Positions 6,097 to 14,975 of a stretch of 23,328 nt of DNA are shown here, piece by piece (the first letter of the stretch is position 1; each line of letters begins with the position of its first letter). The notes beneath the pieces were generated by a model. It searched no databases. It was given only the letters and a program-made list of their open reading frames with translations, and was not told the DNA's origin. Origin of the DNA: a virus; the IMG/VR virus record IMGVR_UViG_3300030108_001424, positions 1 to 23,328 of that record, one strand, 5' to 3'. Position numbers and translations under genes: made by a program.

Positions 6097-7260
6097 ATGC
6101 AGTTACAAGAGTCACTAAACATAGCAAAAGGTTTGGGTCGTTTTGAAGACGACCATATAGCTCACGTGGCAACGGGAGAAACCGTTGTGCCTAAAGGCAT
6201 ACTGGATGCTAATCCAGAGCTACGCAAAATGCTTTACGATCAGTTTAAGGAATTCCAAGTCAACCCAGAAGAGTTTGTAGTCGGTTCACCGGCTATGAAA
6301 ATAAACCCGGTAACAGGTCAGCCAGAGTTCTTTTTAAAGAGTTTAACCAAAGGATTAGAAAAAATAGCTGAGAAGACAGGACTTAAAAAGTTAGGCAAGA
6401 AACTAGCGCCGTTGGCTCCCATAGCTGCAACATTCATACCGGGCATAGGTCCCGTAGCCGGAGGCGCAATAGGCGGAGTGTTAAAAGGTTTTATGGAAGG
6501 CAAAAAACCTTTGGAATATGGAATGGACGCTGCAAAAGGAGCGGCCATTGGAGGCATAGCAAAAGGATTAACTGGATACGCGGGACCGGCTGAAGGTAAA
6601 TCCATGGGACAAGAGTTTTTTGGAAACATAATGGACAACAAAGGGATAGGCGGGTTAAAAGACGCTTTTATATCAGAAGATAGTCCGTTAGGAAAACTTT
6701 TAAATTCACCACTAGGAAAAGAACTATCTGGCAGATTAAAACTACAAGGATTAGGTGATACATTTGAAGATGCAACTAAAGGCATTTTAGGCTCTGGCGC
6801 AGCAGCTTCCATGTTTGGTGGCGGCATGGGCGGCATGGGCGGCATGAGCGGAGGCGGTTTTGGCGGTATAGCTGATTTCTTAATGTTAAAAAAATTATTA
6901 GATCAACCAGACAGAAGTCCAGCAGATATTGTACCTATGGGCGCATCTGCTTTTGGTTACACACCAGAACAAATGCAAAATATACCTAGCTACAGAATAG
7001 CTAACTTACAGCCTGCTCTTGTAGAGGATGCTCAATACGCAAACATGGAAGAAGGTGGATTGTTAAAGGGCATAGCTAGCATTAAACAAAACGGGAATAT
7101 AAAAGGCTATGAAAAAGGTGGCATGGACGATGATGGTCCCGGAGATATAACACCCGCCTTTTTAGAACCCGGTGAGTTTGTTATGACTAGACCAGCAACA
7201 AGAGTCATAGGAGCAAGAAATCTATATAAATTAATGAAAGCAGCAGAGGGTATGGCGTAA
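6097..7260 (+). CDS. Probable internal virion protein with glycine-zipper segments
   Basis: A 387-aa protein. The N-terminus (H-I-A-H-V-A-T-G-E-T-V-V-P, then N-P-E-E-F-V-V-G-S, I-N-P-V-T-G-Q-P-E-F-F) is a block I recognise from marine-phage structural proteins. Residues about 108-165 hold Ala/Gly-rich hydrophobic stretches (A-P-I-A-A-T-F-I-P-G-I-G-P-V-A-G-G-A-I-G-G-V) that could insert into membranes. Residues about 236-255 are a low-complexity G-G-M-G-G-M-G-G-M run. The C-terminus (P-A-F-L-E-P-G-E-F-V-M-T-R-P-A) repeats the 'pGEfV' theme. No enzyme motif is seen. A protein ejected into the envelope or a scaffold is inferred from composition and gene order. It begins after a 58-bp gap, the largest in this unit, and overlaps the next gene by TAATG. 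Confidence 0.65.
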   Translation: MQLQESLNIAKGLGRFEDDHIAHVATGETVVPKGILDANPELRKMLYDQFKEFQVNPEEFVVGSPAMKINPVTGQPEFFLKSLTKGLEKIAEKTGLKKLGKKLAPLAPIAATFIPGIGPVAGGAIGGVLKGFMEGKKPLEYGMDAAKGAAIGGIAKGLTGYAGPAEGKSMGQEFFGNIMDNKGIGGLKDAFISEDSPLGKLLNSPLGKELSGRLKLQGLGDTFEDATKGILGSGAAASMFGGGMGGMGGMSGGGFGGIADFLMLKKLLDQPDRSPADIVPMGASAFGYTPEQMQNIPSYRIANLQPALVEDAQYANMEEGGLLKGIASIKQNGNIKGYEKGGMDDDGPGDITPAFLEPGEFVMTRPATRVIGARNLYKLMKAAEGMA

Positions 7261-8252
7261 TGGCTAGTTATCTAGACCCAGTAACTAGAGTAAGCACGGA
7301 AGATCCTTTTGCGGCTAGGATGCGCAGAGACTTTTTAGAGTCTGCGTTTGATTTAGCTGCCACACCTACACCAATAGCTAAACAACAAATAGCTGGATTT
7401 GATCCTCTAGAACAACAAGCTAGACAAGCTGCTGGGGGGCTAGCTCAGTTTCAACCTTTTATACAGCAAGCAGCGGGTTTCTTTGGTCCACAAGGAGCAA
7501 GAGACTTTTACAACCCATACGAAGATGCAGTTGTACAACAAACAATAAGTGATTTAACAGAAAGAGCTGACGTACAAGGAGTTCGTGATAGAGCTGACGC
7601 TGTCAGGGCAGGAGCTTTTGGCGGTTCGCGTGGCAGACTCATGGAGTCTGAAAGAGAAAGAGCTTTGGGTAGAGGCCTAGCAGAAGCTATAGGCGGTATA
7701 AGATCAAGAGGGTTTGAAGGAGCAAGAGCCGCAGCGCAAACAGCAGGAACAGGGTTAAGTAGATTAGCAACTACAGGGCAACAAGGAATTATTAATCAAA
7801 TAAATGCGCTAACTGGTTTGGGAGCATTAGGTAGAGGTATACAACAAGCAGGCTTTGACGCTACGTTTGATGCAGCGCAAAGAGCAGCACTAGAGCCTAG
7901 ACAAAGACTACAAACACTGCAAGGCATGTTAGGCATGCTGCCTACCACTAGAGCTGAAACTACTTACAAAGCAGCCGCTGGTGTAAGTCCTTTAGCACAA
8001 GCACTAAGTTTTGTTAGAGGGGGCGGCATAGGAGGTTTATTTGGTAATATGTCACCACAAATGATGCCAGCGCAGTCAAACGTACAAACGCCTGCCGCTA
8101 ATCCGGGAGCTTTTCAAGTTCCGCAAAACTTACCTTTCGTAGATCCAAATACAATAAAGCCAATGGACGGAGTCTTCACCGTAAGTCCACAAAATCTTGC
8201 AGGGGGTTTAGCACAGTTCAACCCTTTTAATATGCCTACCATTCAATATTAA
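7260..8252 (+). CDS. Probable structural/internal virion protein (Ala/Gln/Arg-rich)
   Basis: A 330-aa protein starting in a TAATG overlap. Residues about 80-150 contain N-P-Y-E-D-A-V-V, D-R-A-D-A-V-R-A-G-A-F-G-G-S-R-G-R-L-M-E and E-R-A-L-G-R-G-L, a pattern seen repeatedly in uncharacterised marine-phage virion proteins. The body is predicted long helices rich in Ala, Gln and Arg; the last 90 residues are Pro/Gln/Asn-rich and probably disordered. There is no catalytic motif, signal peptide or clear membrane span. With its neighbours it would belong to the internal core or ejectosome module, an inference from position between two other internal-type proteins. Confidence 0.65.
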   Translation: MASYLDPVTRVSTEDPFAARMRRDFLESAFDLAATPTPIAKQQIAGFDPLEQQARQAAGGLAQFQPFIQQAAGFFGPQGARDFYNPYEDAVVQQTISDLTERADVQGVRDRADAVRAGAFGGSRGRLMESERERALGRGLAEAIGGIRSRGFEGARAAAQTAGTGLSRLATTGQQGIINQINALTGLGALGRGIQQAGFDATFDAAQRAALEPRQRLQTLQGMLGMLPTTRAETTYKAAAGVSPLAQALSFVRGGGIGGLFGNMSPQMMPAQSNVQTPAANPGAFQVPQNLPFVDPNTIKPMDGVFTVSPQNLAGGLAQFNPFNMPTIQY

Positions 8253-8254
8253 TT

Positions 8255-9874
8255 ATGAGTTGGCGCAATAGAAACATGTTTACTAAAATGCCGCAGGGTA
8301 TTACCTCTGGGCTAGCTCCTATACCGAGATACAAGATGGGCGGCATGGTTCAATATTATGATGAAGGCGGCAAAACATATCCGAACGAAGGATTAAAAGC
8401 ATTAGCTAAAGTGGCTCCTGAAGTGGTCGAACGCATGGGCTATGAAGAAGGTGGCAAAACATATCCAAACGAAGGTTTGAAAGCGTTGGCTAAAGTTGCT
8501 CCAGAAGTAGTAGAAAGAATGGGTTACGAAAAAGGGGGAGAAATTTTTCCAGCAGATGAGGCTTTTAATTTTGTTGGCGGTACAGGGCCCATGGGCGTGC
8601 CTATGCCTAGCGGTATGCCAACACAAGTTTTTGAAGAGGGCGATGACGAAATTAACATGGCGTTAAACAATATGTTGCAAACAACAAGGCCTACTGGAGA
8701 CGCTCCAATAGTGCTTGCGCCAGAAGAAGGAGACGTAATTCCTGAAAAAGAAGAGGGTCAAAGTAAAGCAAAAGAGGCTTTGTTAAAAGTTATAGATAAA
8801 AGAAGACAATCTTTACAGTCACAGATTATGTCTCTTGTAGACGATATAGATTTAGACGAAAACGCTAATTCTTCTGACAAATTTATTCAAGATGTCTTGC
8901 CTCAAATAGTTGACTTAGCAAAAAGATTTGAACAACAGTCTAAAGAAATGGCTACTAAAATGAGTGTTTCTTTAGATGAAGAAGAAGCTACTTTGCTGAC
9001 AAATGAGTTTGAAGATCAATTAGAAAATAAGTTCCCAGCAACAGCTTTTATTTTAGACGAAGTTCAAGACACAAATGTTGCTGAAATACCTAGAATGAAA
9101 GAGGGCGGTATCTTTCAAAGAATTTTAGACTTTGCATCAGCAGGAAATCCAGCAGGAATAGATTTAAACGATTTAATAAAAATATTAGGGTTAGGCTCTA
9201 AAACAGGAGCTGCGGCAGCCTCCCTTTTTTCTGGGGAAGCTGAAGCTAGCCCAGAAACCCCTTCTACTAATTCTAAAAAAGTTCAGACGGCTGGTTTATT
9301 AAATAATATAAATGATTTATCTCAAGAGACTCCAAATTTTGTTGATCCTTTGTTTAGAACAAATGTTTTAGATAAAGCAGCGCCGTATTACGAAGAATTA
9401 AAAGATAGAGCAGAAGTAATTAGAAACGCTGCCTTAGCTTCGGGGAAAAGCAAACAAGGTGGTTTAGCAGGATTGTTTGATGTTAAAGGACAAGCAGATA
9501 TAGCCGCAGAAAAAACAGCAAGCGCTGGAGACATAGCTATGATTCAAGCAACGGGAAGAGGAAGCATAGCTGGATCAGCCGCAGAAAGAGATTACTTACG
9601 AGGTTCTCCAATAGCAAGACAAACTGCTTTTGGTCAGCTCTTGTCTAAAGAAGGCGTAGAAAAAGCTTACGAACAGTTTCTTGAAAACAACTTAGAAATA
9701 CCTGCTGCCTTTGATCCTAACGGTATTTTTAATAGTTCTAAGATGATAAACGGTGTGCCGTTTACTTTTTATGAACACTACAGGCAACAAATGGCTTTAC
9801 CAAGAGATAAAAGACCCGGCTCTTTATCTGAGATAATTGGCGAGTGGAATAAAATAACAGGAGACACAGGGTAG
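8255..9874 (+). CDS. Putative internal/structural protein with a duplicated 28-aa unit
   Basis: A 539-aa protein that I do not recognise as a named family. It starts 2 bp after the previous stop. Near the N-terminus a 28-residue unit beginning Y-[DE]-E-G-G-K-T-Y-P and ending V-V-E-R-M-G is present twice in tandem (residues 35-62 and 63-90), followed by a third partial Y-E-K-G-G-E. Residues about 155-275 are charged and helical (coiled-coil-like). Short E-G-G or K-G-G motifs recur and match those in the 387-aa protein upstream. The C-terminal third has a helical Ala-rich region (A-G-D-I-A-M-I-Q-A-T-G-R-G-S-I-A-G-S-A-A-E-R). There is no enzyme motif. A core or scaffold role is inferred from position before the giant internal protein. 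Confidence 0.6.
   Translation: MSWRNRNMFTKMPQGITSGLAPIPRYKMGGMVQYYDEGGKTYPNEGLKALAKVAPEVVERMGYEEGGKTYPNEGLKALAKVAPEVVERMGYEKGGEIFPADEAFNFVGGTGPMGVPMPSGMPTQVFEEGDDEINMALNNMLQTTRPTGDAPIVLAPEEGDVIPEKEEGQSKAKEALLKVIDKRRQSLQSQIMSLVDDIDLDENANSSDKFIQDVLPQIVDLAKRFEQQSKEMATKMSVSLDEEEATLLTNEFEDQLENKFPATAFILDEVQDTNVAEIPRMKEGGIFQRILDFASAGNPAGIDLNDLIKILGLGSKTGAAAASLFSGEAEASPETPSTNSKKVQTAGLLNNINDLSQETPNFVDPLFRTNVLDKAAPYYEELKDRAEVIRNAALASGKSKQGGLAGLFDVKGQADIAAEKTASAGDIAMIQATGRGSIAGSAAERDYLRGSPIARQTAFGQLLSKEGVEKAYEQFLENNLEIPAAFDPNGIFNSSKMINGVPFTFYEHYRQQMALPRDKRPGSLSEIIGEWNKITGDTG
8357..8524 (+). repeat. Two tandem 84-bp units encoding a 28-aa repeat
   Basis: Unit 1 is 8357-8440 and unit 2 is 8441-8524. The proteins differ at one residue (Asp to Glu at position 2), while by my codon-by-codon count the DNA differs at 14 of 84 positions, 13 of them silent. 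A third unit begins at 8525 but diverges after six residues. Confidence 0.9.
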
Positions 9875-9878
9875 CGAT

Positions 9879-12800
9879 GTGGCAGTTGAACAAGAAATGT
9901 CACCCATTGATAAGTACGTTAGAGGATTAATATCTCAAGAAGAATACGTTGCTTTAATATCTGGAGAAACAGCAAGCGAAGAAGATCCCGGTACTTTTGA
10001 AGTATTAAACAAAACTGTACAAGAACTAGCAGCTAATAGTTGGGCTGGGGTTAGAGCTTTGGGAGAAGCTTTTGATAATCAAGATTTAATAGAAAGAGCT
10101 AACGAAGGTATTGCTTACAGAGAACAAGTGTCAGCTAAGTTTGGACGACCAATGATGGTTGAAGATATAAAGGACTTTGAAGACATACCAGACTATATTT
10201 TTACTTCTGCTGTACCTCAAATATTACCAAGTCTAGCACTCAGTTTACCGTCTGCTTATGCGGGATTTAAAACAGGAGCAGCGATTGGAGCGATTGGTGG
10301 TCCAGTTGGAGCAGGTGTCGGTGGCGCGATTGGACTTGGCTTAGGAGCTTTTTTACCATCAGCTTTGTTAAACATAGGAGAGATAGATAGAGAAATAAAA
10401 CAACGAGCTGGCGAAGATGTTGAAAGCGGATTAACATCAATAGGATACGGTTCTGCCGCAGCTGCTTTAGACGTTGTATCTTTAGCCATAGGATTAAAAG
10501 CTGTACTACCAAGAATATTTAAAAACTCTCCTGTCTACAAAGAAGGCTTAGACAATATAGTTGACAGTCTAGTTAGTAAAGGAGTGCCAAATGTTGTTGC
10601 ATCGAGAGCAGTATCAAATGCAGCTATAGCTGCTGCGGCGGAAGGAACAACCGAAATGGCACAAGAGGTTATTATAGATTTTGCAGCAGAACAAAAAACA
10701 GGGGTGTCTAGTTCTCAAGAAGAATTTGAATCAAACTTATTAAACTCGTTTACTTTAGGTGCCCTTGGAGGGCTACCTGTTGGAGCCGCTTCCGGATATA
10801 TGCGCGGCAGAGAAATACAAAAAGATGTAGATAGTAAAAGAATAAGAGACGAGAAAGAAGCTCAAATAAAAGAAGAAGTAGAGCAATTCGTTATAAATAA
10901 TGATTTGGAAAACCTTGATGGAGAATCTTTAGCCGCTTTTGCTATAGACAACTATTCTAATTTTAGAGGTGGTATAGAACCAATACCCATAGATCTTACT
11001 GCGGACACCAAAGAAGTTTTAAATCAAATAAAAGCTTTAGAGTTTCAACGTAGGTTTGGTAGAGAAACACAAAAACTAGCTGAAACGGCAACCTTACCAG
11101 AGCTACAAAAAGAAGATTTAATTAGACAAGAACTGTATCTTCTTGAGTCTGAAGATAACAATTCTATTAGAACCAAAGCTTTAGAACTAAACTTAAATTT
11201 AAACAACTATGGAGACATAGAGTCACTAAAGAAAGGCATAGCAAAACAAATAGTAGAAGCTAAGTTTATGCAAAGCCCTGTAAGTAAGTTTTTAAGTCGT
11301 CCAAAAGAATTTGAAGAAAGCGTGCTTGAACTATCTCAGTTAAGCAGAGGGGAATTAGAATACAAAGCAAAAGAACTTTTACCTAATATTTACGGCAGAC
11401 CGGGAGAAGCATTTGATGTTGAAACCGATAATGATACGTTAATTTCAGAGATAGCCGAAAAAGAATTTTATTTAAAAAGATCAAAAGAACTTTTAAAGCC
11501 TGACGACGATGAGCCTATGGTCTTAATTATAAAACCTGAAAACCAAACTAAAACTTATGAAAACGAAATAAGACCGGGCGACCCAGCTAGAGGCAACGTC
11601 ATAGAGTTTGGCATAGAGCAAAACGGACAAAACTATATATTTAAAAAAGAACCTGTTTTTTCAGGAAAAGATATTATTGACTACGATTATATAGAACAAG
11701 GCTCTGGCGAATCTTTTAGTGACTTTGAAGTAGATAACGCTGCTGAAATAGATAATAGAAGAATAACATCCATAACAGTTAGAAAAGGAGATTATCCTCA
11801 ATTTAAACCCGACATTTTAAATAAAATAAAAAGTTCTTTTGAATGGGCCTTCGCTTCTACTAAAGGATACACAACAGCATTTTTTGAAGAAGATAGAAAC
11901 AGAAGAGCTAGAATGAAAGCTATGAACTCTTCTCTTCAGTTTTTTGCTAAAGAGTATCAGGAAGCTAAAAACGCTGCTATACGAAATGGCACTTTAACTG
12001 ATGAACAAGAAGTTAATAGGATTAGTAAAGAATACTTAACTAATAGATATGAAAGAAAAATATTAGATGAAGATGATCCAATAAGAAACATAATACAAAG
12101 AAAAATTTCAGAGCTTGAAGAACAAGCACTAAGAGCCAATCCCGGCAGTTCGAGAGAAGCTTTTTTAAAAAAACAAATTGCTGCTTTAAGAGAAGATTTA
12201 AGATCAGGTATTAGAACTAGCGTTACAACCCTTGTAGATTTGCCTGTTGAGTTAAGAGCGCCTTTGATTGGAATGAGATCAAGTATAGACAGATTAATAC
12301 AAAGACTTTTAGATGAAATGCCAAACGAAGTTTTAGATCAACTTAAAAAAGTAAGAAGAGTAGATGAGACAACAGGAGAACTTACTATAGAAGAAGAACC
12401 AGCAAGGGACATTCTGCAAGCTACTATGGGTTCTTATATTACGGAACAATACAAATTATTTGAAGAAGGCACTGGTTGGAACCCTAGAAGTATTTGGAAT
12501 CGTATAGCTCCGTCAGATAAAGTCAGAAGAATTTATGACGACGCTGTGGCTAAAGTTTTACAAATGAACCCAGAACTAAATGAAGCACAGGCTAAAAAAC
12601 AAGTAAATGATATAGTTAATCAATCTTTATCAGATGGACAAGTATCTGGGAAAATACTCGGGTCCATGTACAAAATAGATCCTGAACAAGAAACTATTTC
12701 TCCAATAGAAAAATACTTATCTCAAAAGCAAGCTTTACCAAAAGAATTTAAAGCGTTGTTTGGTGAGTTTGAGGATCCATCTCAAGTCGCTCTAAACACA

Positions 12801-14975
12801 GCCAGTAAGCTAATTACCTTTGTAGAAAACTATAGGTTTTATAACAAGTTAAAAGAGCTTAACGAAAAAACTGGAGAGCGTATTTTTACAACCACCAGGG
12901 CAGAAGAGTACAACACGGTAGTGCCTTTAAAAGATACGCCACTAGACGGTCTTTACACAACTAAAGAAATGGCAGAAGCCATGAAGATAGTTCAACAAGA
13001 CAAAAGCTTTTTTGAAAAATGGGTTTACGGTCCTCTTGTTTTAGTTCCTAAATTTTTAGCGCAGTCTTTTCAAACGGTTTACAGCGCAATGGCTCAAGCT
13101 AGAAACTTTGGTACAGCCGGAATGTTTTATGGAGTGCGTAACGGTAATCTTTGGAAAGATTTCCCAGCGGGAGCCAGAGGCGTATGGACAGATCTAGGTG
13201 GCAGTTATGACAGCAACGGTAACGCCACAGTAGATATGGTTAAAGCGCAAAAATTTAGAGATTTTATGGTATCGGAAGGAATTAATAACACGGAAGTTAG
13301 AACCGGAGAAATAATATCTTCTTTTGAAGAAGCCATGTCTGGAGGATACAGAAACATTGCGGAGTTTACAGCTTGGTTAATGACTAATAGTGGTAACGGC
13401 GGAGGATTTACACAAAAAACAGGGATAAAACCTTTAAGCTTTACTAAAAAAGCCATAGGGTACCCTCAAAAATTATATACAGCAGCAGATGATTTTTGGA
13501 AGACGGCAGCTTTTTTTGGAGAAAGAAGAAAACTTTTACGAAATTATAACAACACAGAAGATGGTAGAAGAAGTTTGTATGAGCACAGTAAAAGGCTAGG
13601 TGTAAAACTTACCGAAGGATTAGATTACGATACAAACATAGATAAAACAGCTGCTTATATAGTAAGAAATACTATACCCAACTATGACTACATAGGAAGA
13701 TTTGTAGATGCTCTTAGAAGAAAATTACCTTTTGCTCCATTCGTAGCTTTTCCAACAGAGATAGTAAGAACAGCAGCTAATCATTTAAGAATAGGATCTG
13801 TAGAGGCTACCTCTAACAATTTTGGAACGAGGGTCCAAGGACTTAGAAGCATCACAAGTTTAGGTTTAGCTACCTATGGAGTAGGCGCCGCAGCGCAAGC
13901 TCTTGGTAAAGCTTTAAATAATTTAGATGATGAAGACGTAGAACAGTTAAGAAAACTTGTTCCATACTTTTCTGAAAACAGTTTAATAATCCCTATAAAC
14001 ATAGAAGATGGTAAAGCTGAATACATAGACGGAAGTCACTTTTTAGTTTACGACACTATATCTAGAATGAGTCAGAATGTTTTAAACAGCGTTGCTGACG
14101 GAAAAGAGATAAACGAAGAGATGTACAAAAGTCTAGCAAAAGGGTTTTCTGGAGCGATTGTAGAATTTATTGGGCCTTATGCTAGTCTTTCTATTTTTCC
14201 AGAGATTACAAAAAATTTATTAGTAGATGCTGAAAGAGATAAGATAGCCAATCCAGCCTTATTAAAACAAGGAAGATGGGACGAGTATGTGGGTCTATTG
14301 CTTGGTTATGCTCTTTCAACTGCGCAGCCTGCATTTTTCCGACAATTAAATGATGTTAAAAAGGGGCTCACTCCTGATGAGTTTTCTTTTAATAAATATT
14401 CAAATAGAAAAGATTTTGACGATGCAATGATGGCTTTGGCTGGAGTAAAAATATCTGAGGTAGATGTAGCAAAAACTATGCCTTTTATAATCAACAATGC
14501 AAAACGTGAAATGAATACTTCAAACGATTTATTTGAAGATTTAATAGTTAAAGGTGGATCTGTGCCGGAAGAACAACTAATAAAAGAATACTATGCCGCA
14601 CAAAAAGGCAACTTTTTAGCGCAACAAAAACTTTACATAAAATACTTATCTGCTTTGTCCATAGCTAGCATTAACAATAAACAGTATAAAAAATTTAAAA
14701 GAGATTTAGACGAACAACTAGAGGACAGATTAGGTTCAAAAGTAGCAAGAAGACTCATAAAAGGAGAGTTCAGTCCGTACAAATATAGAAGCACAGCTGA
14801 AGAAACTTTTGATCTAAATACTAAAAGAATGGAAGACGAAGGTATGATTCCATCGGAAGGGCGTTCTTTCCCTAGACGAGATTTAGATAGAATCTACAGA
14901 GACTATGACAGAGCAGACATCTATTTATTAGATAATGTTACTGACTCTTTCCCGGACCTTGAGCTTCTTGAATAG
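9879..14975 (+). CDS. Giant internal virion/ejection-type protein (1698 aa)
   Basis: The chosen start is GTG at 9879 (M-A-V-E-Q-E-M); ATG at 9897 is the alternative. Residues about 110-165 form a Gly/Ala zipper-rich hydrophobic region (F-K-T-G-A-A-I-G-A-I-G-G-P-V-G-A-G-V) and a second lies near 190-212, both possible membrane insertions. The middle is long, charged and helical. Residues about 1044-1090 (P-K-F-L-A-Q-S-F-Q-T-V-Y-S, A-R-N-F-G) and about 1255-1300 (I-V-R-N-T-I-P-N-Y-D-Y, F-V-A-F-P-T-E-I-V-R-T) match blocks I recognise from giant proteins of marine phages. No lytic transglycosylase, peptidase or toxin motif was found. By size and place it is comparable to T7 gp16-type core proteins that are ejected with DNA, but this is analogy. 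Its 3' end overlaps the convergent exonuclease gene by 38 bp. Confidence 0.75.
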   Translation: MAVEQEMSPIDKYVRGLISQEEYVALISGETASEEDPGTFEVLNKTVQELAANSWAGVRALGEAFDNQDLIERANEGIAYREQVSAKFGRPMMVEDIKDFEDIPDYIFTSAVPQILPSLALSLPSAYAGFKTGAAIGAIGGPVGAGVGGAIGLGLGAFLPSALLNIGEIDREIKQRAGEDVESGLTSIGYGSAAAALDVVSLAIGLKAVLPRIFKNSPVYKEGLDNIVDSLVSKGVPNVVASRAVSNAAIAAAAEGTTEMAQEVIIDFAAEQKTGVSSSQEEFESNLLNSFTLGALGGLPVGAASGYMRGREIQKDVDSKRIRDEKEAQIKEEVEQFVINNDLENLDGESLAAFAIDNYSNFRGGIEPIPIDLTADTKEVLNQIKALEFQRRFGRETQKLAETATLPELQKEDLIRQELYLLESEDNNSIRTKALELNLNLNNYGDIESLKKGIAKQIVEAKFMQSPVSKFLSRPKEFEESVLELSQLSRGELEYKAKELLPNIYGRPGEAFDVETDNDTLISEIAEKEFYLKRSKELLKPDDDEPMVLIIKPENQTKTYENEIRPGDPARGNVIEFGIEQNGQNYIFKKEPVFSGKDIIDYDYIEQGSGESFSDFEVDNAAEIDNRRITSITVRKGDYPQFKPDILNKIKSSFEWAFASTKGYTTAFFEEDRNRRARMKAMNSSLQFFAKEYQEAKNAAIRNGTLTDEQEVNRISKEYLTNRYERKILDEDDPIRNIIQRKISELEEQALRANPGSSREAFLKKQIAALREDLRSGIRTSVTTLVDLPVELRAPLIGMRSSIDRLIQRLLDEMPNEVLDQLKKVRRVDETTGELTIEEEPARDILQATMGSYITEQYKLFEEGTGWNPRSIWNRIAPSDKVRRIYDDAVAKVLQMNPELNEAQAKKQVNDIVNQSLSDGQVSGKILGSMYKIDPEQETISPIEKYLSQKQALPKEFKALFGEFEDPSQVALNTASKLITFVENYRFYNKLKELNEKTGERIFTTTRAEEYNTVVPLKDTPLDGLYTTKEMAEAMKIVQQDKSFFEKWVYGPLVLVPKFLAQSFQTVYSAMAQARNFGTAGMFYGVRNGNLWKDFPAGARGVWTDLGGSYDSNGNATVDMVKAQKFRDFMVSEGINNTEVRTGEIISSFEEAMSGGYRNIAEFTAWLMTNSGNGGGFTQKTGIKPLSFTKKAIGYPQKLYTAADDFWKTAAFFGERRKLLRNYNNTEDGRRSLYEHSKRLGVKLTEGLDYDTNIDKTAAYIVRNTIPNYDYIGRFVDALRRKLPFAPFVAFPTEIVRTAANHLRIGSVEATSNNFGTRVQGLRSITSLGLATYGVGAAAQALGKALNNLDDEDVEQLRKLVPYFSENSLIIPINIEDGKAEYIDGSHFLVYDTISRMSQNVLNSVADGKEINEEMYKSLAKGFSGAIVEFIGPYASLSIFPEITKNLLVDAERDKIANPALLKQGRWDEYVGLLLGYALSTAQPAFFRQLNDVKKGLTPDEFSFNKYSNRKDFDDAMMALAGVKISEVDVAKTMPFIINNAKREMNTSNDLFEDLIVKGGSVPEEQLIKEYYAAQKGNFLAQQKLYIKYLSALSIASINNKQYKKFKRDLDEQLEDRLGSKVARRLIKGEFSPYKYRSTAEETFDLNTKRMEDEGMIPSEGRSFPRRDLDRIYRDYDRADIYLLDNVTDSFPDLELLE

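Noticed and set aside
6318-6845. 175-aa minus-strand open frame rich in Pro and Met
   Set aside because: It is the complement of the Gly/Ala/Lys-rich coding sequence of the 387-aa gene; composition explains it, and there is no ribosome site or operon context.
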